7,805 nt of DNA, taken from the NCBI GenBank assembly GCA_009886305.1, contig QXZO01000025.1, positions 1-7,805 of the forward strand, given 5' to 3'. The notes below the pieces were generated by a model, which was given only the letters and a program-made list of their open reading frames with translations, was not told the origin of the DNA and did no database searches. Numbering within the stretch: the stretch's first letter is position 1; each line of letters opens with the position of its first letter. This DNA comes from Betaproteobacteria bacterium (GTDB lineage: Bacteria > Pseudomonadota > Gammaproteobacteria > Burkholderiales > Eutrophovitaceae). Positions 1 through 5,774 of the stretch are shown piece by piece. The translations under genes and the position numbers were made by a program.

Positions 1-1
1 T

Positions 2-466
2 TCCTATTTGGCGATAAATACGTCAGCCGGGACCAGACTTTTCTTTGGGATGGAGAACAAATGGGATACGGCAACCGATACCGCGCTCGGAGGAGGTAAG
101 TATACTTTCTCTCCCGTGGTGACGGGATTTATGAGATTTCCAGAAGCGAAAATCGTTACTTTTCCATCTGTACAGTATGTTGATACGCTTGGTGGGGATT
201 CAGATCGTACTGACTCAAATAATACGACGATTAAAGGAACTACGGTAAAAATACTCACCGAAGGATATTATTTGATGGCGGATCCAGCGTTCATATGGGA
301 TCACGAAAGAAATGACCAATCAACTGGTACTTTCGATTTAGAATACGGACGTTTTGTTGAGGGTAAGACCATGTATTACGTGAGGCCCGGAACGACCTTG
401 TGGGGGGACAGCACCCCATTTTCTTTTAAGTGGAATATTGAATTTGGAATGCGTATTTTTATGTAA
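2..466 (+). CDS. C-terminal part of an outer-membrane beta-barrel protein (5' end outside window)
   Basis: The frame is open from the first bases to a TAA at 464-466, giving about 154 residues of a longer protein. No start is assigned because the gene continues to the left; a TTG at position 8 is not a convincing start. The residues alternate polar and aromatic or hydrophobic in short runs separated by Gly, Asp and Asn turns, for example around LTEGYYLMADPAF and FKWNIEFGMRIFM. This is the pattern of transmembrane beta strands. The last strand is rich in aromatics, with Phe next to last and a terminal Met. Proteins of this shape include putative outer-membrane transporters such as the phenol-degradation MetA-like group, but I cannot fix the family from the fragment. 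The next gene (DUF429, minus strand) ends 7 bp away with no hairpin between them. The barrel call is fairly secure; the substrate is unknown. Confidence 0.6.
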   Translation, partial: SYLAINTSAGTRLFFGMENKWDTATDTALGGGKYTFSPVVTGFMRFPEAKIVTFPSVQYVDTLGGDSDRTDSNNTTIKGTTVKILTEGYYLMADPAFIWDHERNDQSTGTFDLEYGRFVEGKTMYYVRPGTTLWGDSTPFSFKWNIEFGMRIFM

Positions 467-473
467 GGAGCAG

Positions 474-1157
474 TTAATACGCAATTCTCATGTTCGGCTT
501 GCATGGGTGCTCCGGAAGAAATTTTGCTTCATTAGCCGCAATCCGTTTGGTACTCCATAAAACAACCAGCGCATCTAAGATGTCGTCGTTCGCGACCTCT
601 TTCTTTAAATACTGGGCTCGTATTGACTCAAAATCAAAACCAGAAAAAGCGCGTTCAAGTAATCGCCTCCTAACCAAAAAACCCTCTAGTTTTTTCTTAC
701 TTTCTAAAATCACAGTATCACGATTTAGGGTGCAAAAGCTCAACTCCGGATGAACTTCATAAATGTCGATTTTCTCCTGATCTACGATGGTTTGAACGTC
801 TATTATTTTCGGAAATAGGTGCCATGACTGAATAGAGATGGCTTTGCCAAATTTATCTTTCGAAAATTGACAAGCTTGCTCATAGTTTTTTTGCTTCAAT
901 ATGCCAGGCGTAGGAGCAGAAAAAATCGTTGAGGCTTTTTTCCCAAGTCGCTTTCTCGCTAATTGATCTGCTTCCCTTGGCATTTCGTCTGATAAAACTA
1001 CAGGCATATCAATGCCTATTGTTAGATGACTGTGGTTCGTCACGTCCTGTAGCTTCTTTAAGCGTGGGACCACGCAGGATTGCAACGTGTTGTCCGATTT
1101 TTCCCATATAACAAACCACCCGGACCTACAACCATCGATACCAAGAATTAAAGACAC
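474..1157 (-). CDS. DUF429 domain protein (predicted RNase H-like fold nuclease)
   Basis: This 227-residue protein matches the usual length of the DUF429 family, which is predicted to have an RNase H-like fold; its substrate and cellular role are not established. Family landmarks run in order: GIDGCRSGW at residues 6-14 with Asp8, the second strand IGIDMP at 47-52 with Asp50, the basic stretch RKRLGKKASTIFSAP at 68-82, YEVHPE at 133-138, and NDDILDALVVLW at 190-201 with Asp191, Asp192 and Asp195 near the end. The acidic residues on the first, second and last segments are what an RNase H-type metal site would need (inference). The start is GTG at 1157-1155, the only usable start after the in-frame upstream TGA and the one that places GIDG correctly; no clear Shine-Dalgarno precedes it. 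It lies 91 bp downstream of the PhyH gene on the same strand, so it may share that transcript. It converges on the barrel gene with a 7-bp gap. Confidence 0.85.
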   Translation of the reverse strand: MSLILGIDGCRSGWFVIWEKSDNTLQSCVVPRLKKLQDVTNHSHLTIGIDMPVVLSDEMPREADQLARKRLGKKASTIFSAPTPGILKQKNYEQACQFSKDKFGKAISIQSWHLFPKIIDVQTIVDQEKIDIYEVHPELSFCTLNRDTVILESKKKLEGFLVRRRLLERAFSGFDFESIRAQYLKKEVANDDILDALVVLWSTKRIAANEAKFLPEHPCKPNMRIAY

Positions 1158-1248
1158 GTTAGCGTCTGGGTTTTTGGGTTCGCATCAGTATCAGTTCATT
1201 TCTAGGAGGAGGGGTTCGTCGATAACATAGGAGGCTTTGATGTTGACA

Positions 1249-2067
1249 TTAAGCTTCTGAATATCGCTTTTTCCAGTATTCATGATTTGAGACTAAATCA
1301 TTTTCTCCAGATACATCCCTTCCACGCATTAATATTAAGGGTTGCTCCTTTAAGTTAAACGGACTTTTAAATCGATCATGATTTACGAGTGAGCGATCAT
1401 AGTGGGAGGATGCTGGCATATAGCGCAGTACCAAGGCTGCTCTTCTTTTAGGGGATTGATTGGCATGCGACCCATGAATGATTTTGACGTGGTGCATGGA
1501 TATAGCACCTGGCTGTAGTTCGACGTTAACTGCGTTGGATTCATCAAATTGATCTTCATCTAATTCAAGATTAAGGACGAGATCTTTTCGGTCCGACATA
1601 TGGTGCCTATATAAGCCCGACTGATGTGATCCGGGAATGAATCTCATGCATCCATTTTCTGTTGTGACTTCGTCTAGCGCAATCCAGACCGTACAGGTTT
1701 CGAGCGGACGCATTGGCCAATACTCTCCATCTTGATGCCAAGGAACTTCTCTTCCTGTCAGGCGGGGTTTGCAAAACACTCGAGCTATCCACAAAATAAT
1801 GTCGGGACCGATAACTTGTTCGACTAAATCGAGAATATCAGGGTGTGACGCAACCTCTAAAAATGGATTATTAACTCCTTCTGAAGAAAAATCGAGAAAG
1901 TGTGGATTTGGGATGTCCTCCGGCTTAAATTGGTCCCCTAGTCGATGTATGGCAGAGTCGATACCTAACTGTAGACGGGTTAGCAAGTCTTCTGAAAGTT
2001 TGAAATCTGGAAATATATATCCGTCATCCGCATATTTCTGAAGCTCATCAGAGTTTAGTTTTGCCAT
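1249..2067 (-). CDS. Phytanoyl-CoA dioxygenase (PhyH) family Fe(II)/2-oxoglutarate oxygenase
   Basis: This 272-residue cytoplasmic enzyme belongs to the PhyH family. Members use Fe(II), O2 and 2-oxoglutarate to hydroxylate a small molecule, releasing succinate and CO2. The iron site is visible as the HxD pair His111/Asp113 in VPWHQDGEYWP, with the distal histidine at His198 in IIHGSHANQS. Arg208 or Arg209 in the following PKRRAA is the probable 2-oxoglutarate carboxylate ligand. CMRFIPGSHQ at 140-149 is the usual family segment between them. An AAAGG element sits 6 nt before the ATG. The gene begins 37 bp after the stop of the diheme cytochrome c gene on the same strand, so the two are probably one operon. 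The family includes enzymes acting on acyl-CoAs, amino-acid derivatives, ectoine and other metabolites, so the substrate cannot be named. All catalytic residues appear intact. Confidence 0.88.
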   Translation of the reverse strand: MAKLNSDELQKYADDGYIFPDFKLSEDLLTRLQLGIDSAIHRLGDQFKPEDIPNPHFLDFSSEGVNNPFLEVASHPDILDLVEQVIGPDIILWIARVFCKPRLTGREVPWHQDGEYWPMRPLETCTVWIALDEVTTENGCMRFIPGSHQSGLYRHHMSDRKDLVLNLELDEDQFDESNAVNVELQPGAISMHHVKIIHGSHANQSPKRRAALVLRYMPASSHYDRSLVNHDRFKSPFNLKEQPLILMRGRDVSGENDLVSNHEYWKKRYSEA

Positions 2068-2104
2068 CTTAAACCTTTTCCGTTTCCTTGTTATTGGGTG
2101 CGTC

Positions 2105-2683
2105 TTACATCCCAGCTAAAAAATGAGAAAGTGCCTTTACTTCCTCATCATTGAGTACTTTCATGACCTCAGTTTTTAGTCCGTTGTCATTTGTTCTTTT
2201 TCCATCTCTAAAATCTTTCATCGTCTTCTCTAGGTAAACCCGTTTTTGACGAGATAGGCGAGGTATAGGCCCTGCACCACGATAATTTGCTTGGTGACAT
2301 GCAGCGCAGCCGCGGGTTTTCGCGATATCTTTGCCCGTTTTCGCTAAATCTTCATCTATACCTCGTTGCCTTACGATATGCTCTTCATAATAAAATTTTG
2401 CCAGAGTAATAATGTCTTCATCATTCAGAACGCCAACTAAAGGTGACATTTGTCCGTTAGATCGCGCTCCCGACTTAAAGTCATGTAATTGCTTGATGAG
2501 GTACTCCTCATTTTGCCTTGCTAAGCTTGGGTATTGTCCGGAGCTGGAATTACCATCAGTTCCGTGGCACCGGGCGCATGCGCCAACGAGCTCCTGTGCA
2601 GTTTTCGTCTGGGAATACGCTGTTGATGTGATTGTTAAAAATCCGATTAAAAAACTTAAGCTAATTAGTTTGTTGCTCAACAT
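2105..2683 (-). CDS. Periplasmic diheme cytochrome c, c4-like
   Basis: This 192-residue protein is an exported electron carrier with two class I cytochrome domains. A signal peptide occupies about residues 1-24 (Lys5, then a hydrophobic core, cleavage probably after TAYS or AYSQ). Heme 1 attaches at C36-A-R-C39-H40 and heme 2 at C126-A-A-C129-H130. Candidate distal Met ligands are Met79 in NGQMSPL and Met174 in TEVMKVL. The two halves repeat the same order: CxxCH, a P-x-L-x-RQ segment (YPSLARQ, IPRLSRQ), an aromatic helix with a basic GxR turn (SGARSNGQM, DGKRTNDNG), then LNDEE and a final helix. This two-fold layout and length are typical of cytochrome c4, which usually delivers electrons to terminal oxidases or other periplasmic partners. 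Upstream of the ATG there is only a weak GAGAAAG element. It appears to be the first gene of an operon with the PhyH dioxygenase; a functional link between them is not known. Confidence 0.9.
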   Translation of the reverse strand: MLSNKLISLSFLIGFLTITSTAYSQTKTAQELVGACARCHGTDGNSSSGQYPSLARQNEEYLIKQLHDFKSGARSNGQMSPLVGVLNDEDIITLAKFYYEEHIVRQRGIDEDLAKTGKDIAKTRGCAACHQANYRGAGPIPRLSRQKRVYLEKTMKDFRDGKRTNDNGLKTEVMKVLNDEEVKALSHFLAGM

Positions 2684-2815
2684 TGTTCACTTTCTCAAAG
2701 CTAGGTTCTGTTATTAATTAGCTTTGTATTAGAGCATAAATTCATGAATCAAATTGTTTGTTCATTTGTCTTCGATGCATCATCTTTTTCAGTTAATCAT
2801 GAGGAGAGATGAAAA

Positions 2816-2962
2816 ATGACGGATGTCATTTTGTTGGGTACACCTAAGGAGGGGGGCTCAGCTATCTTTGAGCCAATTTTGATTGTGGCAATGAGAGATG
2901 ATAAATTCGATTCGAAGAACTCGCCGGACAAATTAAGAGCGGGCTATCGACGTTTCAATTAA
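2816..2962 (+). CDS. Small predicted protein, 48 residues, unknown function
   Basis: The frame runs from ATG 2816 to TAA 2960-2962. GAGGAG at 2801-2806 lies 9 nt before the ATG, which is a good Shine-Dalgarno. The product begins MTDVILLGTPKEGG, has a short hydrophobic stretch FEPILIVAM at about residues 18-26, and ends in a charged tail (RDDKFDSKNSPDKLRAGYRRFN, residues 27-48). I do not recognise it. The length, the SD and the natural-looking amino-acid mix favour a real small gene; a remnant of a larger one is possible. An alternative ATG at 2809, closer to the SD, gives only 12 codons in another frame. The last 8 bp overlap the 3' end of the HTH regulator gene on the other strand. A GGCTCA/TGAGCC inverted repeat (2855-2860 and 2869-2874) lies inside the frame. 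Translation is unproven. Confidence 0.4.
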   Translation: MTDVILLGTPKEGGSAIFEPILIVAMRDDKFDSKNSPDKLRAGYRRFN

Positions 2963-3233
2963 TCTGTTTATGGTTGCCGGACTGGAATATATGTTTTAGA
3001 TCCAGATCAAGCCAATCAACCAATACATATAGTCGTCCGGGATCTGGAAATCCTTTTCCGGAGGTCCATCTAAGCGCAGTTTGCCTTGTGATTGTGGTGG
3101 TGCCATTCGCGCGCAAATTATATTGGTCCGCGAAGTTAGCAGCACTGAATTTGGTGCCGTATTTATGGAGAATCGCAGCGTTAAGCTTTGAAGAGAAGCG
3201 CTGAAGTATAAGGTCTCTATTTTCTCGCGACAT
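2955..3233 (-). CDS. Small helix-turn-helix DNA-binding regulator
   Basis: This 92-residue protein has a compact lambda-repressor-like HTH. A helix at about residues 7-24 is followed by the segment 29-40 (FSAANFADQYNL). The likely recognition helix is at about 47-57 (TITRQTALRWTSG), then GKGFPDPGRLYVLVDWLDLDL at 60-80. The pattern of recognition helix, trp, then a G-x-x-x-P-x-x-x-x-L-x-x-L-x-x-W-L stretch is typical of small single-domain proteobacterial regulators. No sensor domain is present, so a ligand is not expected within this protein. The ATG at 3233-3231 has no clear SD. A good candidate promoter lies upstream at 3352-3381 on the same strand. The gene ends tail to tail with the 48-codon gene, overlapping it by 8 bp. 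Its targets are unknown; local autoregulation is plausible but not shown. Confidence 0.72.
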   Translation of the reverse strand: MSRENRDLILQRFSSKLNAAILHKYGTKFSAANFADQYNLRANGTTTITRQTALRWTSGKGFPDPGRLYVLVDWLDLDLKHIFQSGNHKQIN

Positions 3234-3351
3234 TGATTATGGAATAACGCTATTTTTATAATATGGATTTTGTTTTAATCGCTTCGATAATTCTTGTCTT
3301 TCTTTTTTACAGCTATTGATCAGTTTCCACAAAATACTTTACCTAGAACGC

Positions 3352-3381
3352 ATTAGATTCCTGACACACGATTCTTGTCAA
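3352..3381 (-). promoter_or_regulatory. Candidate sigma70 promoter for the HTH regulator
   Basis: Reading the minus strand, a perfect TTGACA (3381-3376) is followed by an 18-bp spacer and TCTAAT (3357-3352), five of six matches to TATAAT. It points to the HTH gene and predicts a leader of about 110 nt. Its -35 overlaps that of the candidate plus-strand promoter. Confidence 0.5.
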
Positions 3382-3402
3382 TACACCGCATTTCGTTATG
3401 GA
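3375..3402 (+). promoter_or_regulatory. Weak candidate promoter toward the DUF3237 remnant
   Basis: TTGTCA (3375-3380) is followed by a 16-bp spacer and TATGGA (3397-3402). It is a moderate match only. It shares its -35 with the opposite-strand promoter and lies about 190 bp before the remnant's first ATG. Confidence 0.22.
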
Positions 3403-3595
3403 TATTGGCAATATAATTCATAAGCTAATAAAAACATGCTGTTTTATATTGATGGCGAGCCTACATAATTATTTTTTTTAAAATGAAGTCGTTTTTCACG
3501 AGCGATAAAAGTGTTTAGTTGTTTTATATCAGCAATTATCCTCGTTTCGCTGCTTAGGACTCAGTAAATTTCACCGCCGTCAAACTAAGTACGTT

Positions 3596-4124
3596 ATGAG
3601 TTACATAGTTAATTTGGATTAACCATACGCAATAGGCGAACATTTTATTATTGAAGGCCCATCAGCAACTGTAAAAATAAGCGTAACTGCGAATTTGGAT
3701 CAGCCTTATGTGGTCGGCGATCGGTACATTTTTAACGTGCCATCAGGGGTCGTCAAAATGGCCGCTGGTTCGCAGGGTGAGATCATTGATCAAGCTGGGG
3801 GAGTGGGCTACGGTGTACTCGAATGGCGTCATTAAATTGGATGTTCGATTAACCATGAAAATGGAAGACCAATCTCTGCTCCTAGTGACTTATTCAGGAA
3901 AATTTCTTTTAAATGAGACTGGACTTGCAAAGGGGCAAGCAGGTGAGTTGATCGCGTCTGAAGATTGCTACTTCATTACGAACCCATTGATTAGAACTCA
4001 ATCGGAGAGTTATGGATGGTTCAACAGTACCGTTTTGGTCGGAAAAATGGTCTCGCTCCAGCCTGTTAATGAGAACGACAAACCTTTGTACGTTACTAAC
4101 GACGTGTATCAGGTTGCACCTTAG
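3596..4124 (+). pseudogene. Broken DUF3237 family gene
   Basis: The 3' part is a clear DUF3237 domain: GEWATVYSNG and KLDVRLTM, then SEDCYFITNPLIRT, YGWFNSTVLVG and the closing YVTNDVYQV, ending at TAG 4122-4124. The 5' part of the same domain, NLDQPYVVGDRYIFNVPSG then GEIIDQAG, lies in another frame, which hits TAA soon after 3830. Removing one G from the five-G run at 3797-3801 joins GEIIDQAG directly to EWATVYSNG. Two further small shifts may flank PLVR near 3750-3775, because the family's GP-x-L-x-G motif is best recovered by switching frames there. In the 5' frame the only upstream ATG is 3596, and it is followed by an in-frame TAA at 3620-3622. The repaired protein from about 3671 would be near 150 residues, the family norm. 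The biochemical role of DUF3237 is not established. A sequencing error could explain the G-run shift but not the nonsense codon as well. Confidence 0.75.
3611..3720 (+). repeat. Imperfect in-frame direct repeat at the 5' end of the DUF3237 remnant
   Basis: Bases 3611-3639 and 3692-3720 match at 21 of 29 positions by my count, starting with an identical AATTTGGAT, and an ACATTTT follows each copy. The copies are 81 bp (27 codons) apart and in the same frame. They encode NLD-stop-PYAIGE and NLD-Q-PYVVGD, so the stop at 3620 stands where the other copy has Gln, and CAA to TAA is one base change. This suggests a partial duplication of the N-terminal motif, now diverged. Confidence 0.5.
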
Positions 4125-4193
4125 CATTTCTAGTTTGATCTGAGTGTTTATAGAGACTCAATTGCCTGTTGAGGATAATTTGCTCTATCCGGT

Positions 4194-4571
4194 TTACTCT
4201 TTCACTCGATCATTTAATGCGGCCTGACAATGGGTTAATTGCCTAAATCTTCTCTTCGCAAACCATCGATACCCGATGCTGAGTATCCAATGAACAGGCG
4301 AGATTGAGGCTATGAAGGCTAAAACCTTCCATCTAGGTAGATGCTTCCAAATTATGATGAAAGCATCGACACCCACATGAATACTCCCCGACTCGTCTTT
4401 AACATGCAATCGCTCAAGTGCTGCCACGAGATCGAAATCTTCGTCTTTAAGATCTAGCGTTCGGTCTGATAAACCTTGCCATTTAAAGGTACCGCGTTGG
4501 TCTGCAAGCTTGTAAACTCGGATTTCCTTTGAGCAAAGCCCGCATTGATCGTCATAAAAAACAGTAATCAC
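4194..4571 (-). CDS. DUF393 (DCC family) thiol-disulfide oxidoreductase-like protein
   Basis: The frame is open upstream to 4712, but I choose GTG at 4571-4569. GAGG sits 5 nt before it, and the family normally begins just before the strand VFYDDQCGLCSKE. This gives 125 residues, within the usual family length. Cys10 and Cys13 form the CxxC of the DxxC-G-x-C family signature, suggesting thiol-disulfide chemistry, although physiological substrates of this family are largely unknown. Downstream come the segments GVDAFIIIWKHLPRW and ILSIGYRWFAKRRF, which match the family's C-terminal G-x-x-A-F and Y-x-x-(hydrophobic)-A-x-x-R pattern; these are hydrophobic but not a clear membrane span. No signal peptide is visible, so it is probably cytoplasmic or membrane-associated. 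It diverges from the monoheme cytochrome c gene. Translating from 4712 would run through the inverted repeat in the shared upstream region, another reason to prefer the short form. Confidence 0.75.
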   Translation of the reverse strand: MITVFYDDQCGLCSKEIRVYKLADQRGTFKWQGLSDRTLDLKDEDFDLVAALERLHVKDESGSIHVGVDAFIIIWKHLPRWKVLAFIASISPVHWILSIGYRWFAKRRFRQLTHCQAALNDRVKE

Positions 4572-4606
4572 AATAACCTCGCTTGTTAGCAATAAATTTC
4601 GACGTA

Positions 4607-4702
4607 GTAATGACCGATAGGTTCCCATTAGCTTTCTGGGGTGAATGCATGGCCTAATATGCAGCGTATCGATGAACTTTGTCAGCAAATGTCGGTCATT
4701 AC
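4607..4702. repeat. 11-bp perfect inverted repeat in a divergent intergenic region
   Basis: GTAATGACCGA at 4607-4617 is the exact reverse complement of TCGGTCATTAC at 4692-4702, with 74 bp between. Both arms lie between the preferred DUF393 start (4571) and the cytochrome c start (4718), where two regulator sites could act on both genes. A binding role is inferred; an RNA stem is also possible. Confidence 0.5.
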
Positions 4703-4717
4703 AAGTGTACAAAAAAA

Positions 4718-5182
4718 ATGAAAATAAATATGAAAAAAATCAGTATTTTTACTTTAGTTCTTGGTCTACTAACTGTGGTGTCGGGCGTAAGCGCCCAGCC
4801 CCACAAAATGCACCCCCTGGATCTTGAAGTGCCGATTTCCGATAACCAAGTGGTGACACAGGGGGCTGAGATATTTTCTGAAAAATGTTCGGCTTGTCAT
4901 GGTGGGCAGGGCGTTGGCACTGGCAGAGCGCCTTGTGTGAGTTGCGGGAAGTTCATGTTTAGAGGGAATACGAACAGCGAAATATATGAAACTATTTATT
5001 CTGGGACACCGCGGACTGGAAGTAGAGGCGGGAAAATGGGCGCGTTTAGCAGTATGCTGAATAAAAGCGAGATTATCAGTCTTGTCACCTATCTTAGGGC
5101 AACAGAGAGATCTCGGATCGCCTCTGGAGAAATCGAAGACCCATACGCAAAAAACCAGGATGCCATGGTTTTTCCAGATTGA
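4718..5182 (+). CDS. Exported monoheme cytochrome c with an extra CxxC
   Basis: From ATG 4718 the protein has 154 residues; ATG 4730 would give 150, and neither has a visible SD. A longer reading to 4679 would put 13 polar residues before the signal peptide and is unlikely. The signal peptide covers about residues 1-26 (MKINMKK, hydrophobic core, VSA cleavage before QPH). Heme attaches at C57-S-A-C60-H61. GGQGVGTGRAP follows, and GGKMGAF with Met107 gives the probable sixth ligand. The helix SEIISLVTYLRATE at about 118-131 closes a class I fold. Between them is C73-V-S-C76-G, which looks like a second heme motif without the histidine and could be a disulfide or metal site. The C-terminal tail of about 20 residues is charged. 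The role is periplasmic electron transfer with an unknown partner. The gene is divergent from DUF393 and followed by a terminator, so it is probably transcribed alone. Confidence 0.86.
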   Translation: MKINMKKISIFTLVLGLLTVVSGVSAQPHKMHPLDLEVPISDNQVVTQGAEIFSEKCSACHGGQGVGTGRAPCVSCGKFMFRGNTNSEIYETIYSGTPRTGSRGGKMGAFSSMLNKSEIISLVTYLRATERSRIASGEIEDPYAKNQDAMVFPD

Positions 5183-5209
5183 TAAGGCAAGCATTATCTC
5201 CTGAAGACA

Positions 5210-5251
5210 GGCGGCGAGGATCGCTTTGATCCAAGCCGTCCTTTCTTTTTT
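5210..5251 (+). terminator. Rho-independent terminator after the cytochrome c gene
   Basis: The stem has two helices: 5210-5215 pairs with 5235-5240 (six pairs, one G-T), then a 2x2 internal mismatch, then GGATC 5218-5222 pairs with GATCC 5228-5232 around the loop GCTTT. A T-rich tail (CTTTCTTTTTT) follows at once. It starts 28 bp after the stop codon at 5182. Confidence 0.78.
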
Positions 5252-5607
5252 GTTTCAATTTAGTATTCGTTGCGCAGTAAGAGAGTCTGAAGGACGAGAC
5301 GGAGTAATCGTTGCTTACACAGACAGGCGGTATCCATAATTGTACTAAGCGGGATATATGTTTCCGGATGCTTATTCCACGGATAGGGGTGCGAGTGTTT
5401 TAAATTCGTCCTCAATAGGTTATAGCCCAGCAAAAGCACTACAAGGCACCTAGGATCGTTCTACTAGTTTCGAAAACTACAGGTCAGGACGCATAGTAAA
5501 GCCAATAGGTTTCCCTGGAAGACAGTCCGAATCATTCTTGAAATTCATAGGACAACGTTTTACCGAATTAACCGAGGAGATCTAGCTTCCGTTGCTATCC
5601 GATTTTA

Positions 5608-5648
5608 AGGAGGCAATCAATGATTTATAAAACATCATCTTACCTCCT
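5608..5648. promoter_or_regulatory. Symmetrical hairpin burying an SD and start codon on either strand
   Basis: AGGAGG (5608-5613) is complementary to CCTCCT (5643-5648), and inside them ATGAT (5620-5624) is complementary to ATCAT (5634-5638) around a 9-nt loop. On the plus strand this folds a perfect SD and an ATG into the two stems. The reverse strand has the same order, GGAGG then ATGATG. It could be an RNA element controlling translation or a protein-binding palindrome; it has no T tract, so it is not a terminator. Confidence 0.45.
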
Positions 5649-5685
5649 GCGGATACGTTACTTAAGTCGTTCTGTTTATCACTAG
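5620..5685 (+). CDS. Possible 21-residue peptide under a hairpin-masked SD
   Basis: ATG 5620 to TAG 5683-5685 encodes a 21-residue, basic, tyrosine-rich peptide starting MIYKTSSYLLRIRY. AAGGAGG at 5607-5613 lies 6 nt upstream, the strongest SD in this region, but both SD and ATG are paired in the hairpin. No family is recognised. An 18-codon frame with its own GGAGG exists on the opposite strand from 5638, so this may be only a by-product of the palindrome. Confidence 0.2.
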   Translation: MIYKTSSYLLRIRYLSRSVYH

Positions 5686-5730
5686 TCATAGTCGCGCAAG
5701 ACCTCAGGGCTTTATAATCATGGTATTTAA

Positions 5731-5760
5731 TTGATTCGGTGGATTTGCGTTATTTAATAT
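5731..5760 (+). promoter_or_regulatory. Candidate promoter of the rhodanese-MORN operon
   Basis: TTGATT (5731-5736), an 18-bp spacer and TAATAT (5755-5760) make a reasonable sigma70 match in an AT-rich stretch. It would start RNA near 5767 and leave an 80-nt leader that contains the 23-codon frame before the rhodanese. Confidence 0.38.
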
Positions 5761-5774
5761 TTTTATAATTAAAA

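Larger units (their letters stand above)
3234..3595. other. Non-coding AT-rich spacer, 362 bp
   Basis: This stretch between the HTH gene and the broken DUF3237 gene has no supported gene. It contains long T and A runs and two overlapping promoter-like elements at 3352-3402 pointing outward in both directions. A 27-codon frame at about 3397-3480 (+) has no ribosome binding site and is not called. Confidence 0.5.

Noticed and set aside
1204..1257. Repeated AGGAGG elements (+) before a short ATG frame at 1239
   Set aside because: The frame has only six codons and runs into the end of the minus-strand PhyH gene.
2740..2749. ATTCATGAAT perfect palindrome upstream of the diheme cytochrome gene
   Set aside because: Ten-base palindromes are expected several times in a window this size, and no second copy or known operator supports it.
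2855..2874. GGCTCA/TGAGCC hairpin followed by AATTTT, resembling a terminator
   Set aside because: It lies inside the 48-codon frame, the T run is only four bases, and no plus-strand gene ends just before it.
3397..3480. A 27-codon frame (+) with a hydrophobic tail in the spacer before the DUF3237 remnant
   Set aside because: It has no Shine-Dalgarno, and its ATG overlaps the weak -10 element; it is too short to judge.
4679..4717. Upstream extension of the monoheme cytochrome to ATG 4679
   Set aside because: It would place a polar segment before an otherwise normal signal peptide and would overlap the inverted-repeat arm.
5454..5582. A 43-codon stop-free run (+) reading like a protein segment, in a longer frame broken by several stops
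   Set aside because: Stops across the whole frame occur at about the rate expected by chance, there is no start, and no family motif is recognisable, so a pseudogene is not supported.
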